Below, piece after piece: positions 45,164 to 56,356 of a stretch of 64,000 nt of DNA. The stretch comes from Symsagittifera roscoffensis. Its lineage: Eukaryota; Xenacoelomorpha; Acoela; Convolutidae. The notes beneath the pieces are model-generated. The model was given only the letters and a program-made list of their open reading frames with translations. It did not search any database and was not told where the DNA came from. The stretch lies in the NCBI RefSeq assembly GCF_963678635.1, contig NC_087064.1:12431989-12495988 (forward strand), written 5' to 3'. Positions within the stretch are counted from its first letter, which is position 1; every line of letters begins with the position of its first letter. The position numbers and the translations under genes were made by a program.

Positions 45164-46887
45164 CTAGTGTTCTTTCAGTTGTACTATATTTTGATTCATT
45201 GAATGAAGTCCTGGTTGTGACTTAGAAACATCCCAGTTGATGTATGATGTTTGCGAGGTGAAAGCGTGAGCTCTCACGTTATTGAGATCCATTGTCATCT
45301 CCAACTTTATTCGGCTCGCGTGATCTTCCACGTCATTCAGTGCTTCCTGAAATGGAGCTGTGGGTTCACTGGGGTCGGTATTTGATTCTTGTGTTAGTGG
45401 ATGTGCTGAGAGTTGCATAGGGTCAGTTTTCTCCTTTTTACATTTGTGGTAGATCCACATGAAAAGGGCATGGAGAACCATCGAGCCGATGAAAGAAATT
45501 ATACTCATTATCAAAGAATTTTTCAATGTCAGTCGATCATCAAAAACTCTTGCTAAGGAAGGTCGAAGTTTTCTCATATTCAGCGCTAAGGGTTTTGCTA
45601 TTTTCCTCGTCTCTTCTTGATTTTGTACCTTCGGAATTTGGAGTAACTTCTTCTCCACTTCCTTGAAAAGCTCGATTCCTGCTTCTGTTTTTGTGTCGTA
45701 GTATGGCATATCCTCCAACTCTGGCAATTCGCTTAGCAAATTTGAGATCGGGTCCAGCAATTGGACATTGGTCTTGATTGCTGGGAGCTGTTCGCATGTT
45801 GCTAAACCAGATCGAATTTTTATGTTAGGCTCAACTAACTGTTTTCCACATTCCAGTGTTACAATGCAGATATGGCATCCCGGTAACTTTTCTATTCCAC
45901 TGGCGGTTGTTGATTCTATATCGGACTCGAAGAGGGTGTATGCAGATATTGCTGATGTGATTAGCCATACCCCAAATCCTAGATTTTTAGTGGAAGGTAA
46001 CTGGATCTGTTCGGTGTCGCATACTTTCAGTGTGTCTAGATTCCCTTCGAAGAAAATAGTTGCCTGACATGAGAATAAAATAGTTGCCTGGCATGATCTG
46101 TGTCCTGTCTCAGTAGGGATCATTTCGTGGCAAATCTGATTTCTTGAAGATCCAAGGCAGTGTTTCAGGTTGTACTCCGTTAATACTGTAGTTTTCATAT
46201 TGTCCTCTGATATTGCCAAGTAGGGAGCTTCCGTTTTCCACATAATCGCTTTATCCTTCTCGTACTGTGGCATCGGGACTGAAATGGCATGAAAGACCGT
46301 AAATGAAGTTTGCCGAGAAGCTAGTGGAATGGCAGTCTTCCTTAGCAAGCCTTCTTTGATAGTGACCACGTCGGTAAGAAGCTGGGCTTCATAGTATGAT
46401 AGAATTTCGTCCATGGGAATGGCTAGTGAAAGTAGATTTTGGAAACTTCTTCTTGAATTTTAATCAAGGAGTCCCGTGGGACTAGCGACATTGGCAGAAA
46501 TTTATTCAGTGAAGACGGTATCGAGTTGAGCATGTTGATGCGATAGGAGTAGAGAGCTGATCGGTACGATTTCACATTTGCAAAAGTAATCGCAAGCAGC
46601 GAGGAGACCGTATCATAATTGAAGTTAATCTGCTGTCTTGTGAACAAAAGTTGATCACAGTCCCGTAGAATGTGAATGCTTTGCTAAAAAACTTCAAAAT
46701 GCTCTTGAATGACTTCCCAGTTTCGATTTTGGATTTTTATCATTTCGTCTTGTGCCTGTTTTATCGAATTTAATTCACTCGTTACCATGAAGAATTTTTC
46801 ATCTAGATTTTCTGCAAGCGAATAGACATTTTCAGCTATCAAGTAAGTTTTCGACCATTGCTGCACTTTAGTGGGCGACGTTCCCAA
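45164..46887 (-). pseudogene. Envelope-like glycoprotein of an endogenous retroelement, broken
   Basis: Three frames in order form one gene of about 570 codons: 46,887-46,684 (ends in an in-frame stop), 46,647-46,423 (same frame), then after a frameshift 46,414-45,164 (416 codons). The long part has a Cys-rich ectodomain (HCLGSSRNQICHE, PGCHICIVTLECGK), one hydrophobic membrane segment near residue 305 (SIISFIGSMVLHALFMWIY) followed by a basic stop-transfer KCKKEK and a 75-residue cytoplasmic tail. This is the plan of a type-I fusion/envelope protein like those of envelope-bearing LTR elements. A 24-bp in-frame duplication gives SCQATILFSCQATIFF. No LTR, gag or pol is seen near it. It cannot encode the full protein as it stands. 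The family call is from general architecture only. Confidence 0.6.
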
Positions 46888-47225
46888 TCAAGATTTCTCT
46901 TACTCCATGATCTGTACTCTCCTACCAACTGTTGTGCTCTCTGAGAACTGTACAACTGTACTCAAGTTTGATTTTTACGGATAAATTGCAATTAGCAATT
47001 TAAATCTCGTCTGATTTTTATCGACTTTTCAGCTGTTGTTAATTCGGCTGTTGTGATTTTTGACTTTTCATTTTTAGTTGCCGCGAGAAACTTGAGCATG
47101 ACAGGTCCAATTGGAGTTTTCGAAAAATTCAATTCGAACCAAAAATAAATCAAACTTCTTTCATATGAACGACTGGCACATAAATTCTCATCGAAAACTC
47201 GTTTTATGACCGACTGGCACAAAAT
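46888..47225 (-). other. Upstream flank of envelope-like gene
   Basis: A 76-codon minus-strand frame (47,222-46,992) of no recognised family. A direct repeat cgactggcaca occurs at about 47,171 and 47,210. It may be element sequence, but nothing diagnostic is seen. Confidence 0.25.
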
Positions 47226-50020
47226 TTTAATCAGAGATGGTAGTCAAATGTAGTCCAAGCTACTGAGCATCGTCTAAGAGTGCTTTAGACCCATTGATGA
47301 ATGCATTAAAGTTTTTTTTACAATTTTATTTTGTTTTGCAAAAGGTTTGTCAAAAATGTTTCTCAGAACAGATAACGATAGTCTACACACATCAAGTAGG
47401 TTAATGACCATCATACAAAACAGAAGACAGGTTATCGATTGGTCAATTTAGTTAATCTGATCTGGAGTTATCGAATCTGGCAAGCTGTAGATTTCTTTCA
47501 AAAATGCAATCCAGTCTCAGTTAGATTAAGTGATTTTGACAAAGCCACTGCAACGTTCAAGAAAAAACTAAAATAGTTCTGCACCAGTGAAATGCTATCT
47601 CATCCATGCAAATACATGTTCCGTTTTTGTTATTAAAGTTGTGTATATGAGAGTAACTTTAGAAATGTTTTTAATAGTGAAGTCTGTTATTTTTTGTGCC
47701 TACTAAATAATAGTAAGTTTTTCCTTCTCACGTGAACTCTTAGACAAATAAGAGCGTAACTCTTTTTCTTTCTGTAATTCATCATGATGGTCACTAAATT
47801 TTCCAATAAATAAATCGAAAAAACATAATTACCTTTGTGATAAGCAATGGTATTGCACAGGTGTTTAGAGAACGTTTTCCTGCGATTAACTCTGTTCACT
47901 CGTTGACTGAAAGAAACGTACAGATGAAGAACAGCAAAATTTCGAACTTGTCTGCATTCAAAATGCCGTTTTCTTTTGTTGTTTTTATTTGTTGTGATAA
48001 GCAAGTGTATTGCAATAGGGTACTGGACTTTTTTCCCCTTGTAATCAACTTTGTCCACTTGATGATCTCCAATTTCAAGATCTCCCTTTTCAGCACGTTG
48101 CTCTGCACTGCAGCAATCGTCTCTCTGTTGGAAACTGCAACAGACATGTTTTGAGCATGTTAGCATTTTGAATATCCGTCCTCGAAATTTGCTTTAAGTT
48201 GGTTGTAATTTTACCAATTTTTTTTTAATTTCTTTGTTTTTACCCTTGTATTTGTCCACAGGATCATTTCCTGAGGATCTCTAGAGGATCTTCACTTCTA
48301 TAATTTAAGTAATAATTAGTTCAAGTCCTTTTCAGGTTGTAATTATCTTTTCAAAAAAATTCAATTTTTTTTCGGGTTTGTGGTTTTTGTACTAGTTTTT
48401 TTTCGGTTCGTTTTCGTTTTTTCTTAAACGTCATTTTTTATCTGGCTGGGTTCTTTTTGGTTTACTTTTTAAAGCATGATTTTTTTATCCAATTTAAAAA
48501 GTTTTTTATTTAAACTTTTTTTTTAAATATTCACTCAGCTTAAGTTTTTTACACAAGCAAAGCGTGTGTTATAGTAGGAACTCTCTTTTTTCAATCTAGG
48601 TCGCAAATATTGTTTCGCTAAATGTGTTCATTTTGATCAATAACCAGCTATAAAGTCTAGCCAATGCTAAGGATATTAACAGACTGTTATATTACAAGTA
48701 GAACTTTAGCTTCAAGGTATCATGAAGGTAGGGAAGGAGACATGCAACAAAATAAGACGGTTCGAATCTGGGCAGGGTCGGATGTTTTTAGTGAACGTTT
48801 TCGTACACTAGCTAAACTGCGTCCGCTCTATAAATTAAGGCGTGTTAGTTGGTAACTTTCTTTTTTTTCCGAATTTACTGGTACTGCTAATGCGTCATTG
48901 GCTTGCGTCACTTAGCAATTATGTATACTCATAATTGGCGTGCGTCACTTAAGAAGTTTTGTAGACTCAAATTTTTAGTCATTCAGTTTTCCCAGTAGCG
49001 TTATCGGTCATATTTTTGCCTGTGTATGTGAAGTGCAACTTCGCCTCTGTGTGTTACGTCGTCTTGTTTTGCGTGCTTGTGTCTATTGAGGGGAATGGGA
49101 GGATAATAACTTTTTATTAGTTATCAGGTCTTGTTTTTGATTTTTTCCCTAGCTTGTTTACATCGTGTTAAGTTTTTTCTAATTCTTTTTTTAACTTCTA
49201 TTGTCTTAGTGTGAGTTTTTGATACTTAAATTTTGTTTGATAGATTTCGGCATTTCTGATTTTTGTGATTTTTGCTTCGCCTCTGTGTGTCAAATTTACC
49301 AACCCCGATTTGAGTATATCAGTTTTTTTCCTTATTTTTTTTCTGTTTATTCGGTGTAAAATGTTTCAGCTTAAAATATATTGGCTTCAAGGCCTCTGGT
49401 CGTTTGAGGAGTAAAAGTTTTTTATTCAATTGTTTCCAGGGGGGCTAAAAAACAATAAAAACATTTTTTTTCGGCGCAACGTGTCTGCTCAAGAATTTTC
49501 GGCTTTGTTACCGCTCTATAAAATTTTCGATTACTATTTAACTTTCAATAATTTTTAATCTTGGCGTTTTACATGAAAAGATTTTTTTTTGAAATACAAA
49601 ATCAAGTCAAATGTAGAAAAAATTTTTGGTAGATCAATTTTTTCGACATAATTTTCGGCTTTTATCTCTAATTTTGTCGGTTAGTTTGTAATACTATGCA
49701 TGAGTTTTATCGGAAGTAGTGTAATGCTTGGCTTCGCATATCGTTGTAAGTTTCTGATGGTGGAGGATGGAGGTAATTTGGTTCCAATATTTCGGAATCT
49801 TTTGCAAGTTTTATTTATAAAATATAGTTTGTGTGTCCATTTTATCATTATTCTAGCGAGCAGCGTGGTGTATTAGTACGAACCTTTTTTTTCGAACTCG
49901 CAAATAAAATCTTCATTAAAACTGATCACTTATTGTTGGCACTTTTGCTATAAGAACGATCTGTAGCCTTAGAAATTTTATAGCATCTGTTCTCTGCTTT
50001 ATTTGTGGCTAGTGTTTGTG
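47226..50020. other. Stretch without recognised gene, with small repeated phrases
   Basis: Very AT-rich. A 159-codon minus frame (47,687-48,166) overlaps a plus frame and lacks family resemblance. Short phrases recur: cttcgcctctgtgtgt near 49,042 and 49,275 (and again near 50,190, 60,339 and 60,562), and an approximate pair gtgtgttatagtaggaac and gtgtattagtacgaacc near 48,565 and 49,869, each followed by a T-run and tcgcaaata. These are probably decayed dispersed repeats. Confidence 0.4.
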
Positions 50021-50029
50021 ATTTATTAA

Positions 50030-50109
50030 GCGTCCGTGGCTGAGAGGTTGGTGCCGGATACTCATAATCTGTAGGTCGCAGATCGAATCTGAGACGTAGA
50101 CGACTTTTT
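50030..50109 (+). tRNA. tRNA-like element (Met-CAT-like), probable pseudogene or SINE head
   Basis: Has a pol III A box (tggctgagagg at 50,037) and a B box fitting G-W-T-C-R-A-N-N-C exactly (gatcgaatc at 50,081), correctly spaced, and a T5 stop at 50,105. The anticodon loop reads ctcataa with CAT at 50,063-50,065, as in elongator tRNA-Met. The D stem (ggc/gcc) and T stem (four of five pairs) form, but the anticodon stem has two mismatches and the acceptor stem hardly pairs. A functional tRNA is unlikely; a pseudogene or tRNA-derived repeat fits better. Confidence 0.55.
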
Positions 50110-50359
50110 AAAATAATTCGAGGATTATTTTTGCTTTTTATTGCTCTTGATAGAGCTGACTTTTGTCGTTTTCTGGCTAGTGTTTGCAAAGCTTCGCCTC
50201 AGTGTATAAAACTGTGCTTCGCCTCTTTGTCCTTTTTTCTCTGATTAAGTGTTTTGCTTGGGAAAGTTAGCTGAATCGGTCATTATGGGGAGAGGGACTG
50301 TTCAATTGATCACGCCACCCAATAATTACACTCCATTTTTTCATCTCTTCTTTTTAACG

Positions 50360-50408
50360 ATGACATTGATCAGACAGTGCAGTCCGTGTCAATCGGTCAC
50401 TCTTGTTC
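50360..50408 (+). CDS. Possible first exon of the thiolase gene (targeting peptide)
   Basis: Opens at the ATG at 50,360 and reads MTLIRQCSPCQSVTLV, a stretch with Arg, Ser and Thr, no acidic residue, as expected of a mitochondrial presequence. Joined at 50,408 (donor GTCTGT) to the exon at 50,451 it continues RIYATGMKQLK in frame. The better-looking donor GTAAGT four bases on would break the frame. The intron would be only 42 bases, very short. The true first exon may lie elsewhere upstream. Confidence 0.3.
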
Positions 50409-50450
50409 GTCTGTAAGTTTTATGGCTTAAATATCAATTTTGTTTTTCAG

Positions 50451-50482
50451 GAATATATGCTACAGGAATGAAGCAATTAAAG
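50451..50482 (+). CDS. Thiolase exon 2 (32 nt)
   Basis: Between tttttcag and gtaatttt. Translates as IYATGMKQLK with the two first bases completing a codon, and runs in phase 0 into the next exon (LK then DVFIVSAVRTP), the usual start of the mature thiolase domain. A 32-nt exon is small but the splice sites are clean and the frame is fixed by the next exon. Confidence 0.75.
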
Positions 50483-50550
50483 GTAATTTTAACATCAATA
50501 TATTAATGGCGAAAAAGTTCGAGTTTCCTAAATTCTAGTGGCTATTTTAG

Positions 50551-50671
50551 GATGTATTCATTGTAAGTGCAGTGAGAACACCAATTGCCTCTGCTTTTGT
50601 TGGAGCTTTGAAAGACGTCCCATGTCCTATCCTTGGATCACATGTTATTGAAAATGCAGTGAAAAAAGCGA
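50551..50671 (+). CDS. Thiolase exon 3: start of N-terminal domain
   Basis: Encodes DVFIVSAVRTPIASAFVGAL and onward to SHVIENAVKKA. The V-S-A-V-R-T-P-I motif is the standard N-terminal signature of thiolases. Preceded by ctattttag and followed by gttagt; ends one base into a codon, matched by the next exon. Confidence 0.93.
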
Positions 50672-50719
50672 GTTAGTAAAAAACTAAATAATACTTCTTT
50701 TTAAAATTAGAAATGATAG

Positions 50720-50974
<255 letters not shown>

Positions 50975-50993
50975 TGATACGTATCCTTTTAAA

Positions 50994-51457
50994 AGAGTCA
51001 ATATAAGGAGACTTTTATATAGGCCGTGATGACGTTTTTTATAGGAAGTCTTTAAGTTTGTTCAGGGCCAAAAGTGCTTTTTTGCATTTTTTTAAATTTC
51101 TTTCTAAGTTCAGTTCATTTCCTTTGTGAAAAGGAAGGAAAACTCCACAATCGAACAGCAAAAGTGTAAAGGTCACGAAAAACGTGATCGACTTCAAATT
51201 TGGAAAGTGTATTTTAATTTTCTGATTTTTCAGCGGAATAAAAACTTTACCTATCGATCCAGTTTTCAAATTGAGTTAATTTTATCCAAAAAGTGACAAA
51301 CATACGCTGTTCTTACAGTTTAAAGAGCTTTAAGGTCATACATCTTTGCTTTGAAATTCAAAAATTGAAGTTTTTCAAAAACCAGTTAGTTTTTTTTCTG
51401 GCCTCTAGTGTTCATTGACTCTTTTCCAATTTTCTGTCGGCTATGTTTGTAGTTCTA
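50994..51457 (+). repeat. Intronic dispersed repeat, copy 1
   Basis: First of about ten same-strand copies. Landmarks in order: a gact-ttatataggc block, aagttcagttcatttcctttg, aggaaggaaaactccac, the stem-loop ggtcacgaaaaacgtgatcg at 51,171, agcggaataaaaactttacc, aagagctttaagg, and cattgactcttttccaa ending ggctatgttt. No A/B box, tail or terminal inverted repeat recognised, so the class is unassigned. Confidence 0.8.
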
Positions 51458-51543
51458 CAGATAATAATTTAGATAAGTATCAGATATTGATATCTGCTAG
51501 CTGAACAAACATCTTTATCGATGATCAATAGTTTGCTCTTTAG

Positions 51544-51714
51544 GATGTTATAGTAGCTGGAGGCATGGAAAGTATGTCAACTGTGCCTTTTATCTTGCGA
51601 AGAGGTCAACCTCAGTACGGAGGAGCTACTCTGAGTGACCTTATTGTACACGATGGCCTGACTGACCCCTATAATAGTTGCCATATGGGAAACTGTGCCG
51701 AGAACACTGCCAAG
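51544..51714 (+). CDS. Thiolase exon 5
   Basis: Phase 0 at both ends, between ctctttag and gtaaaa. Encodes [16 protein letters not shown], then [16 protein letters not shown] and [11 protein letters not shown]. The AGGMESMS and HMG-x-CAENTAK motifs are specific to the acetoacetyl-CoA thiolase group; the Met in HMG marks biosynthetic/ketolytic rather than long-chain thiolases. Confidence 0.95.
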
Positions 51715-51900
51715 GTAAAATCAACCTTACTAAAAACGAGTGAGCAGAAGAATTTGAAAAAAGTAAAATTCAGTTCTGGCTTCTACTTTAAATTCAAATG
51801 GAGTGCTGCAGTTTAGTTAATTTTTTAATGGCTTACTTTACTTCAAAGTCATATACTTGCTACATGAGATTCCTTCAAAAAAGTAATTTCCATGCAATAG

Positions 51901-52027
51901 GTGCAATCTATCAGCCGAGAGCAACAGGACGAGTTTGCGATGAGTTCTTATAAGAGATCTGCCAAGGCTTGGACAGACGGAGTCTATAAAGATGAAGTCG
52001 TCCCATTCACTAAAGTTCACCCAAAAA
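51901..52027 (+). CDS. Thiolase exon 6
   Basis: Between ccatgcaatag and gtaagg. Encodes VQSISREQQDEFAMSSYKRS and AKAWTDGVYKDEVVPFTKV, the helical loop-domain stretch after the CAENTAK motif. Ends one base into a codon; the partner two bases open the exon at 60,929, 8.9 kb away. The open frame runs on past the donor to 52,110, but the sequence after it has no thiolase character. Confidence 0.93.
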
Positions 52028-52419
52028 GTAAGGTCAAAACTCTTTTGTCTCCAAGGCACAACGCCAAGATGTGCGCCAGTTTATATTTTCCAGGAATAAT
52101 CAAAATGTAACTCTTCCTCGTAGTGGAAATTGCTTACTCTAGTCAATCCATTTCGGTAACAAGGCTTTTTTCCTGCAAAAACAAGGTCTAATTTTGAGAG
52201 CAAAAAGCAAAAAAAACTTCTTTCCAATGTTGTGCGCCTCTCTTCTTAACTCTTGTCGGCTTAGTCGATATACGCCGAAAATTTTGTTTTCTTTTAATAC
52301 TCATGATTTTTTTCGAATTTTTTGTAGCTGCTGCCTAGATTTTTGCGTCTGCCTACTTTTTCCGTATAATAGTAAAAATAAAAAATGGAACAAGCAAAGT
52401 AATTAAAAAACAATTTTCA

Positions 52420-52880
52420 CAAGTAATGAATGTAGTGAGTACTCTTATATAGGTCTTGCTCATTTTTTTTTGTTTTTTTTTTTAGAAAAAAGTCTTAAAA
52501 TTTGTTCTTTTTAAGTTAAGTAAATTTCTTTTGTTGTTACAAGGAAGGCAAACTAAACTGTCGAACAGGAAAAATGTATAGGTCACGAAAAACGTGATCG
52601 ACTTCTAATTTCGAAAATGGAAATTAATTATCAGATTTCCCAGCGAAATAAAAGTTTTACCTACTGATGCATTTTTCTTAAATTGGGTTAATTTTTTTTA
52701 AAGAAGTGTCCATCAAAAATGGTTCTTTAAATTCAAAGAGCTTTAAGGCCATCTATTTTTTTCTTCGCAATCCAAAAGTTGAAGGTTTTTCAAAAAAAAT
52801 AAGTCAGTTTTTTGTTCAGTTTCCTTGCGTTCATTATTCTTTTCCAGCTGTCATTTGGCTATTTTTTAAGTTGCAAGATA
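52420..52880 (+). repeat. Intronic dispersed repeat, copy 2
   Basis: Same landmarks: gtactcttatataggtcttg, aaggaaggcaaactaaac, ggtcacgaaaaacgtgatcg at 52,581, cagcgaaataaaagttttacc, gagctttaaggccatc, end tttggctatttt. Confidence 0.8.
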
Positions 52881-53175
52881 ATTGGTTTTTAAAACTTGAA
52901 ACAAGAAGATTCTTTGTTTTTACTTCGAAGTGTTTTTTTACTTTCTAAAATTTTAACTGTTTGATATCAAACTATAATACTATAATTTTTAAGCTTGCGA
53001 TTACGAAGCGTTATTGTATCAAATCAGAACTTAGATTTTTTCAAGGTAACCAACTTGTCTTACAGATTCACTAAATCTTTGTCTCAAATCTATACTAAAT
53101 TCTATTCGACATTTGTTTTTTATGTTTGTTGTAATTTTATCAACACCGATTTTGTAAAATTTTAGTGTTTTTATT

Positions 53176-53780
53176 TAAGGAGCCGATGAATGTGGTGAAG
53201 GCTCTTGAATAAGTCTTGCTGGTTGTTTTTTATGAAGAAGTTTTTTTAATGAAAACAGTGTTGTTTCTGCAGTGAAAAAAATAGATGGCCTTAAAGCTCT
53301 TTGACTGTTGTTTCTGTCAATGGAAATCTGCTCATAAATCGTCGATTTTGTTACTGGTTCGTAATTTTCAGAATGAAGGTAATTCAAGGTGACTCATGTA
53401 CAGGAAAATTTTTGATTCAGTTCACTTTTCATTTCTTTTGCTAAAAGGAAGGCAAACTCTACTTTTGAACAGCGCAAAAAGAAAGGTCACAAAAGTTGTG
53501 ATCGACTTCTAGTTTCGAAAGTGGAATTTAATTTTCAGATTTCCCAGCGGAATAAAAAAATTACCATTGAGCTAGTTTTCTCAAATTGGGTTGATTTCAG
53601 CAAAAAAGTGTCGATCATAAATTGTTTTAGAAATTCAGAGATCCTTAAAGGCATCTATATTTTACTTTGAAATTCGAAAAATGATAATTCTTCGAAAAAA
53701 AGTCAGTTTTTTTTGTTTCTTTGTGTTCTTTGACTCTTTTCAAACTGTCGGTTGATTGAGTTTTTCTTTTTGCTTATCAA
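53176..53780 (+). repeat. Intronic dispersed repeat, copy 3, with insertion
   Basis: Landmarks as in copy 1, with the stem-loop reading ggtcacaaaagttgtgatcg at 53,485. About 150 bp extra lie between the 5' block and the middle block, part of which (tcgtcgattttgttactgg to attcaag) recurs at 53,945 beyond the copy. Confidence 0.75.
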
Positions 53781-53917
53781 AAGGGCTCGGATTATATAAA
53801 TTGATTCGGTCGCCTCATTCATTTGATGCCCCCAAAAAAAAGTTTTATTAGGCGCATGTTTTCAAAGGGGACTGACTTTTTGAGTTCGATGTTTTTTTAT
53901 GGAAACTGTGTTGTTTC

Positions 53918-54035
53918 CGGTCAATGCAAGTCTGCTCAAGTATCGTCGATTTCGTTACTGCTTCGTAATTTTCAGAATAAACGTAATTCAAGACGCATGC
54001 ACAGGGAAAATTTTGATAGATCTAGTTTTTTTTGT
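53918..54035 (+). repeat. Direct repeat of the segment at 53,318-53,425
   Basis: About 115 bp shared with the first: aatctgctca-aatcgtcgat or agtctgctcaagtatcgtcg, then cgtaattttcagaat-aa, gtaattcaag, a-acaggaaaattttgat. The distance between the units is about 600 bp. It may be a separate mobile piece. Confidence 0.65.
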
Positions 54036-54289
54036 CGTTATTTGAGGCTTCCATTTCATTTCCTGTGTGATTGTTGTAGCCCGATATTTGGAGCGTTTCC
54101 AGCATGCTCTCGCCAGTCTAAAAAACGGTAGGGCTGTACTGGTGCCTTTTGCGACGACTGTAGTTGCGCGTCGGGTCGACCGCGAGAAGATGGCACCGCT
54201 GGTCCCTTTCATTTCCTGTCGGCTAATTTGCCATGCGATATTGTTTGTATTTTTTTGGTATACATTTTAAACGCATTCAGTGAGGAGAC

Positions 54290-55025
54290 AATCAAGCTGG
54301 ATACTGTAATAATTTGCATTGATTAGTATACAGCCTGTTATCGATTATATTGACCTTTTAATGTGTGTGTCGTCAAGACAGATATGAGCGTTTCTCGACG
54401 TCGGACCAAGTAGCTCTTTCAATTCTGTTATATGGCTTTTCCGGCGGTATATAGAGTAGGTCAAGCTCATCAGCTTCCCAAAGAACTAATTTAAGTCCAT
54501 AAATATCAATTCCTCGTATTGTTTGCGAGGTTGTTTCCACAGCAAGAAAACCTCATAAAACAAGTTATGATGTACTGGAAACAAAATTTCTCACAATTTG
54601 GCCCGGTTAAGCCCTTCCAAATAGTTTCATCTGCCATTTTGAACCCTATATCTTGAATAGCTCCAAAGAAAACGACAAAAACGTGGCGACAAAATTCGTT
54701 CATTTGAACTTTTATGTCCTGTGACTGTAGTTCTTTTTCGTCTACGAATTTTCCAAAGACTAGTTTCCTGTATAATTGATTATTTAGTATGCTGTTCTCA
54801 AGAGAAGGAAAGACCTTCGCTGCTTTGTTTTTGATTGGCCTAAAACTTTGAGATATCGAATAAACCTATCTTTTCTTCTTTCATCAGAACTCAGTAACGC
54901 GTATCCACGTGTCAATTGATTAAGGTTTGATATTGTAAACGTATTTTGATCAAAATTATCGCATCCCGTGAATTAGATTAGGACAAAAAAGTTTAAAACA
55001 AATTAGATTAGCAATCAGTAATCGC
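54290..55025. other. Intronic stretch without recognised feature
   Basis: AT-rich part of the thiolase intron. A 65-codon minus frame (54,506-54,703) shows no family resemblance. Confidence 0.4.
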
Positions 55026-55030
55026 CTCAC

Positions 55031-55400
55031 CAGCGGATTTAGGGGGGGGGGGGGCGGCGGTGGACGCTCGTTCAGGGATTCAACCCCCACTGTGGATTCA
55101 AAGGGCCTTCCCTTTGTACTATTTTTGATACATCTATTTTTGGCTGACTGATCCTAAATGTTTCTAAAGGCGCTTTTGGCGCCAAAATATACTAATTAAG
55201 AGGGGGAAGCGCGCGAGAAAAAACCGCGATTTTTTGGTCAACATTTTCCAAAAAAGTACCTAAAAATTCGTTTTTTGGCCTGTTTTTTAAAAATTTGTCT
55301 GCCGACCTGAAAATTCTGTAAAAATGGGTTCTTTGTAGTGATTTGGGAGAGCTCAGAAAATCAATCAGGTCAACCCAAAAAAAGGTCGACAAAATTTTCA
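55031..55400 (-). mobile_element. MITE-like dispersed repeat, inverted copy
   Basis: Reverse-orientation copy of the repeat at 21,646: cagcggatttagg followed by a run of twelve G and cggcggtgga at one end, aaaaaggtcgacaaaatttt at the other. The interior ctaattaagagggggaagcgcg, gtttttggcctg and gggagagctcagaaaatc match too. Right GC-rich terminal block is weaker. It sits in the thiolase intron. Confidence 0.65.
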
Positions 55401-55404
55401 AGTT

Positions 55405-56350
55405 GATTGATAACAGCTAACGAAGTTGTTTCATTGTGGTATTTTGGCGGAATTTTGATCTGTGTTTAAATGAAGCTTTCTTTGTTCAACATATCTGACT
55501 TCTGATCAAAAATACTTAGTTTGATATCATTTTAGTTTGTTTAAAATTAAATAAATTTCCTCAAATTCTTTGGAGTGCTGATCAAACTACGGTTGAAAAG
55601 GTATATTATGCCTCGGATAAGATATATTCTCAGTGAAAAATGCATCTTTTAAGCTGAAGCTTTATAAAAATAGAGCAATAATTGAGCCAAAAAATCAGGA
55701 AACTCAAGTGCAAATTTGAGACAAGAAGAAATATAATTGAAAGGAATGTTTCGCTGAGGTTTCCTGAAATCATAATTGGATTTCAGTTCTGAGACTGTCA
55801 CATTGTTTCGTTCATTTTCTGTTAGCCTCTGCTTATCACGTGAAGGGCATTACTGATATTTTGTGGTTCAATGTTCGGCTGTGTCTCGGTCGTGACGAAG
55901 TTGCTGATTTAGGCATAGAACTATGTCGCTTCTGAGCCATTGTCATTCCTTGCTCCTCCTAAAAGTTGAATAGAAATTAAAAGGTGCAAGATTTAAATGT
56001 TCGAAGAGATTTTTTGCAGGTTTACTATCATCTTGCTTTTTCTTTTTTAAGATTTCGGTAAGATTTGGCTTTCTTTTGCAAGAGTGAGACAAGATTTTGG
56101 TTTATACAGAACACTAGTTTCTTATTCTTGTTTTGTGCAAGGTATTTTCAGTGGTTAGTAACTAATACTATCATATAACAGATACTAGGCAAAATTTTCT
56201 ACCTAAGCTGCTAAAACATGTCTTCCTCAGATGAGAGACACAAGTCAATTCTGAAACCGATCAGAATTTTTTCAAGGAGCAAGTTTAAACCAACTTCCAT
56301 ATTGCAAGTGCGCCGCTTGTTTCTGAAACATTTAGTTTGAATGGAATTTA
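55405..56350. other. Intronic stretch without recognised feature
   Basis: AT-rich, no frame or repeat landmark seen. Confidence 0.4.
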
Positions 56351-56356
56351 CATGCT

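Noticed and set aside
47687-48166. 159-codon minus frame and overlapping 105-codon plus frame
   Set aside because: Very AT-rich, mutually overlapping, no recognisable domain. I left it as unassigned sequence.
51901-52110. Reading thiolase exon 6 on to the stop at 52,110
   Set aside because: A gtaagg donor at 52,028 and correct phase with the exon at 60,929 show the frame beyond is intron.
53823-54270. Short frames of 67-102 codons near 54 kb
   Set aside because: They overlap one another on both strands, cover a repeated segment and show no family resemblance.
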